Of a DNA stretch of 6,062 nt, positions 6,001 to 6,062 are shown one piece after another. The DNA is from Acidobacteriota bacterium. Lineage in GTDB: Bacteria; Acidobacteriota; Blastocatellia; Pyrinomonadales; Pyrinomonadaceae. The stretch's first letter is position 1; each line of letters opens with the position of its first letter. Below the pieces are notes generated by a model. It saw only the letters and a list, made by a program, of their open reading frames with translations. It had not been told where the DNA came from and ran no database searches. The translations under genes and the position numbers were made by a program. The stretch covers positions 1 to 6,062 of the forward strand of contig QHXL01000272.1 of assembly GCA_003222935.1 (NCBI GenBank), written 5' to 3'.

Positions 6001-6062
6001 AAACAAAACAATTAAATAGGTTGCAGCCAGCTTTGATTGGCAGCTGATATTGGTGTCTGGAT

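Larger units (their letters stand above)
5368..6062. other. Long non-coding region upstream of the receptor gene
   Basis: About 695 bases without a convincing protein gene on either strand. All frames entering from the right edge on the minus strand stop within about 42 codons. Apart from the separately listed sites, it holds a GAGTG/CACTC dyad (5451-5455 with 5465-5469), the palindrome TTTCGAAA (5420-5427), two copies of TTGGCATTT (5705-5713 and 5746-5754), and two copies of CAAATGACG 14 bases apart (5904-5912 and 5918-5926). I could not place a receptor promoter with confidence. A perfect TTGACA lies on the minus strand at 5558-5553, but a GC-rich palindrome sits where its -10 box should be. 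TTTAAT (complement of 5773-5778) matches a -10 box in 5 of 6 bases but lacks a good -35. Confidence 0.7.

Noticed and set aside
5935..6060. A minus-strand frame of about 42 codons entering from the right edge, ending ...VMRSGVRSSFFI
   Set aside because: It runs through the tRNA fragment, and the RSGVRS-type string is the usual chance translation of tRNA 3' ends. There is no evidence of a real protein C-terminus.
5938..6062. A complete tRNA gene at the right end
   Set aside because: No D arm or 5' acceptor strand could be found upstream of the T arm on the minus strand. The hairpin GCCTG-GCTAGAA-CAGGC could mimic an anticodon arm, but it lacks U33 and would leave a 12-base variable loop.
1..6062. 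CRISPR array, insertion sequence, transposase or integrase gene
   Set aside because: No regularly spaced repeats and no transposase or integrase motifs were seen on either strand. The two genes and their spacers account for the coding content.

Overview
The window carries two minus-strand genes that form a small polysaccharide-use locus. It suggests an acidobacterium, and this is inference. The reasons are a very long TonB-dependent receptor with an N-terminal carboxypeptidase-regulatory-like domain (the 'Oar-like' type that is abundant in Acidobacteriota), no SusD partner in view, moderate GC, and an intergenic repeat of the 'CCGCAGAGACGC' kind that is common in Acidobacteriota and Planctomycetota genomes. 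I cannot name a genus.

Layout, left to right on the + strand. (1) 1-1545, minus: a secreted glycoside hydrolase family 43 enzyme (beta-xylosidase / alpha-L-arabinofuranosidase type). Its reading frame is open to the left edge, so the last roughly 25 residues are missing; all recognisable catalytic residues are present. (2) 1546-1842: an intergenic stretch with two facing copies of a dispersed repeat, a small perfect hairpin, and a strong factor-independent terminator for the gene to its right. (3) 1843-5367, minus: an intact 1174-residue TonB-dependent outer-membrane receptor with signal peptide, strong ribosome binding site and C-terminal Phe. (4) 5368-6062: about 700 bases with no credible protein gene. 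It holds two identical 14-bp GntR/FadR-like operator sites, several dyads, and near the right edge what looks like the 3' half of a tRNA gene (probably tRNA-Ala with anticodon GGC), joined at the anticodon to a hairpin of unrelated sequence.

How the parts fit (inference): the receptor would import oligosaccharides released from a hemicellulose such as xylan or arabinoxylan, and the GH43 enzyme would trim them after export across the inner membrane. The terminator between the two genes argues for separate transcripts or partial read-through. The paired operator-like sites upstream of the receptor suggest control by a sugar- or uronate-responsive GntR-family repressor.

Nothing here amounts to a clearly new biological system. 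The best leads are the tRNA 3' fragment, a possible integration scar, and the duplicated operator in the long leader.
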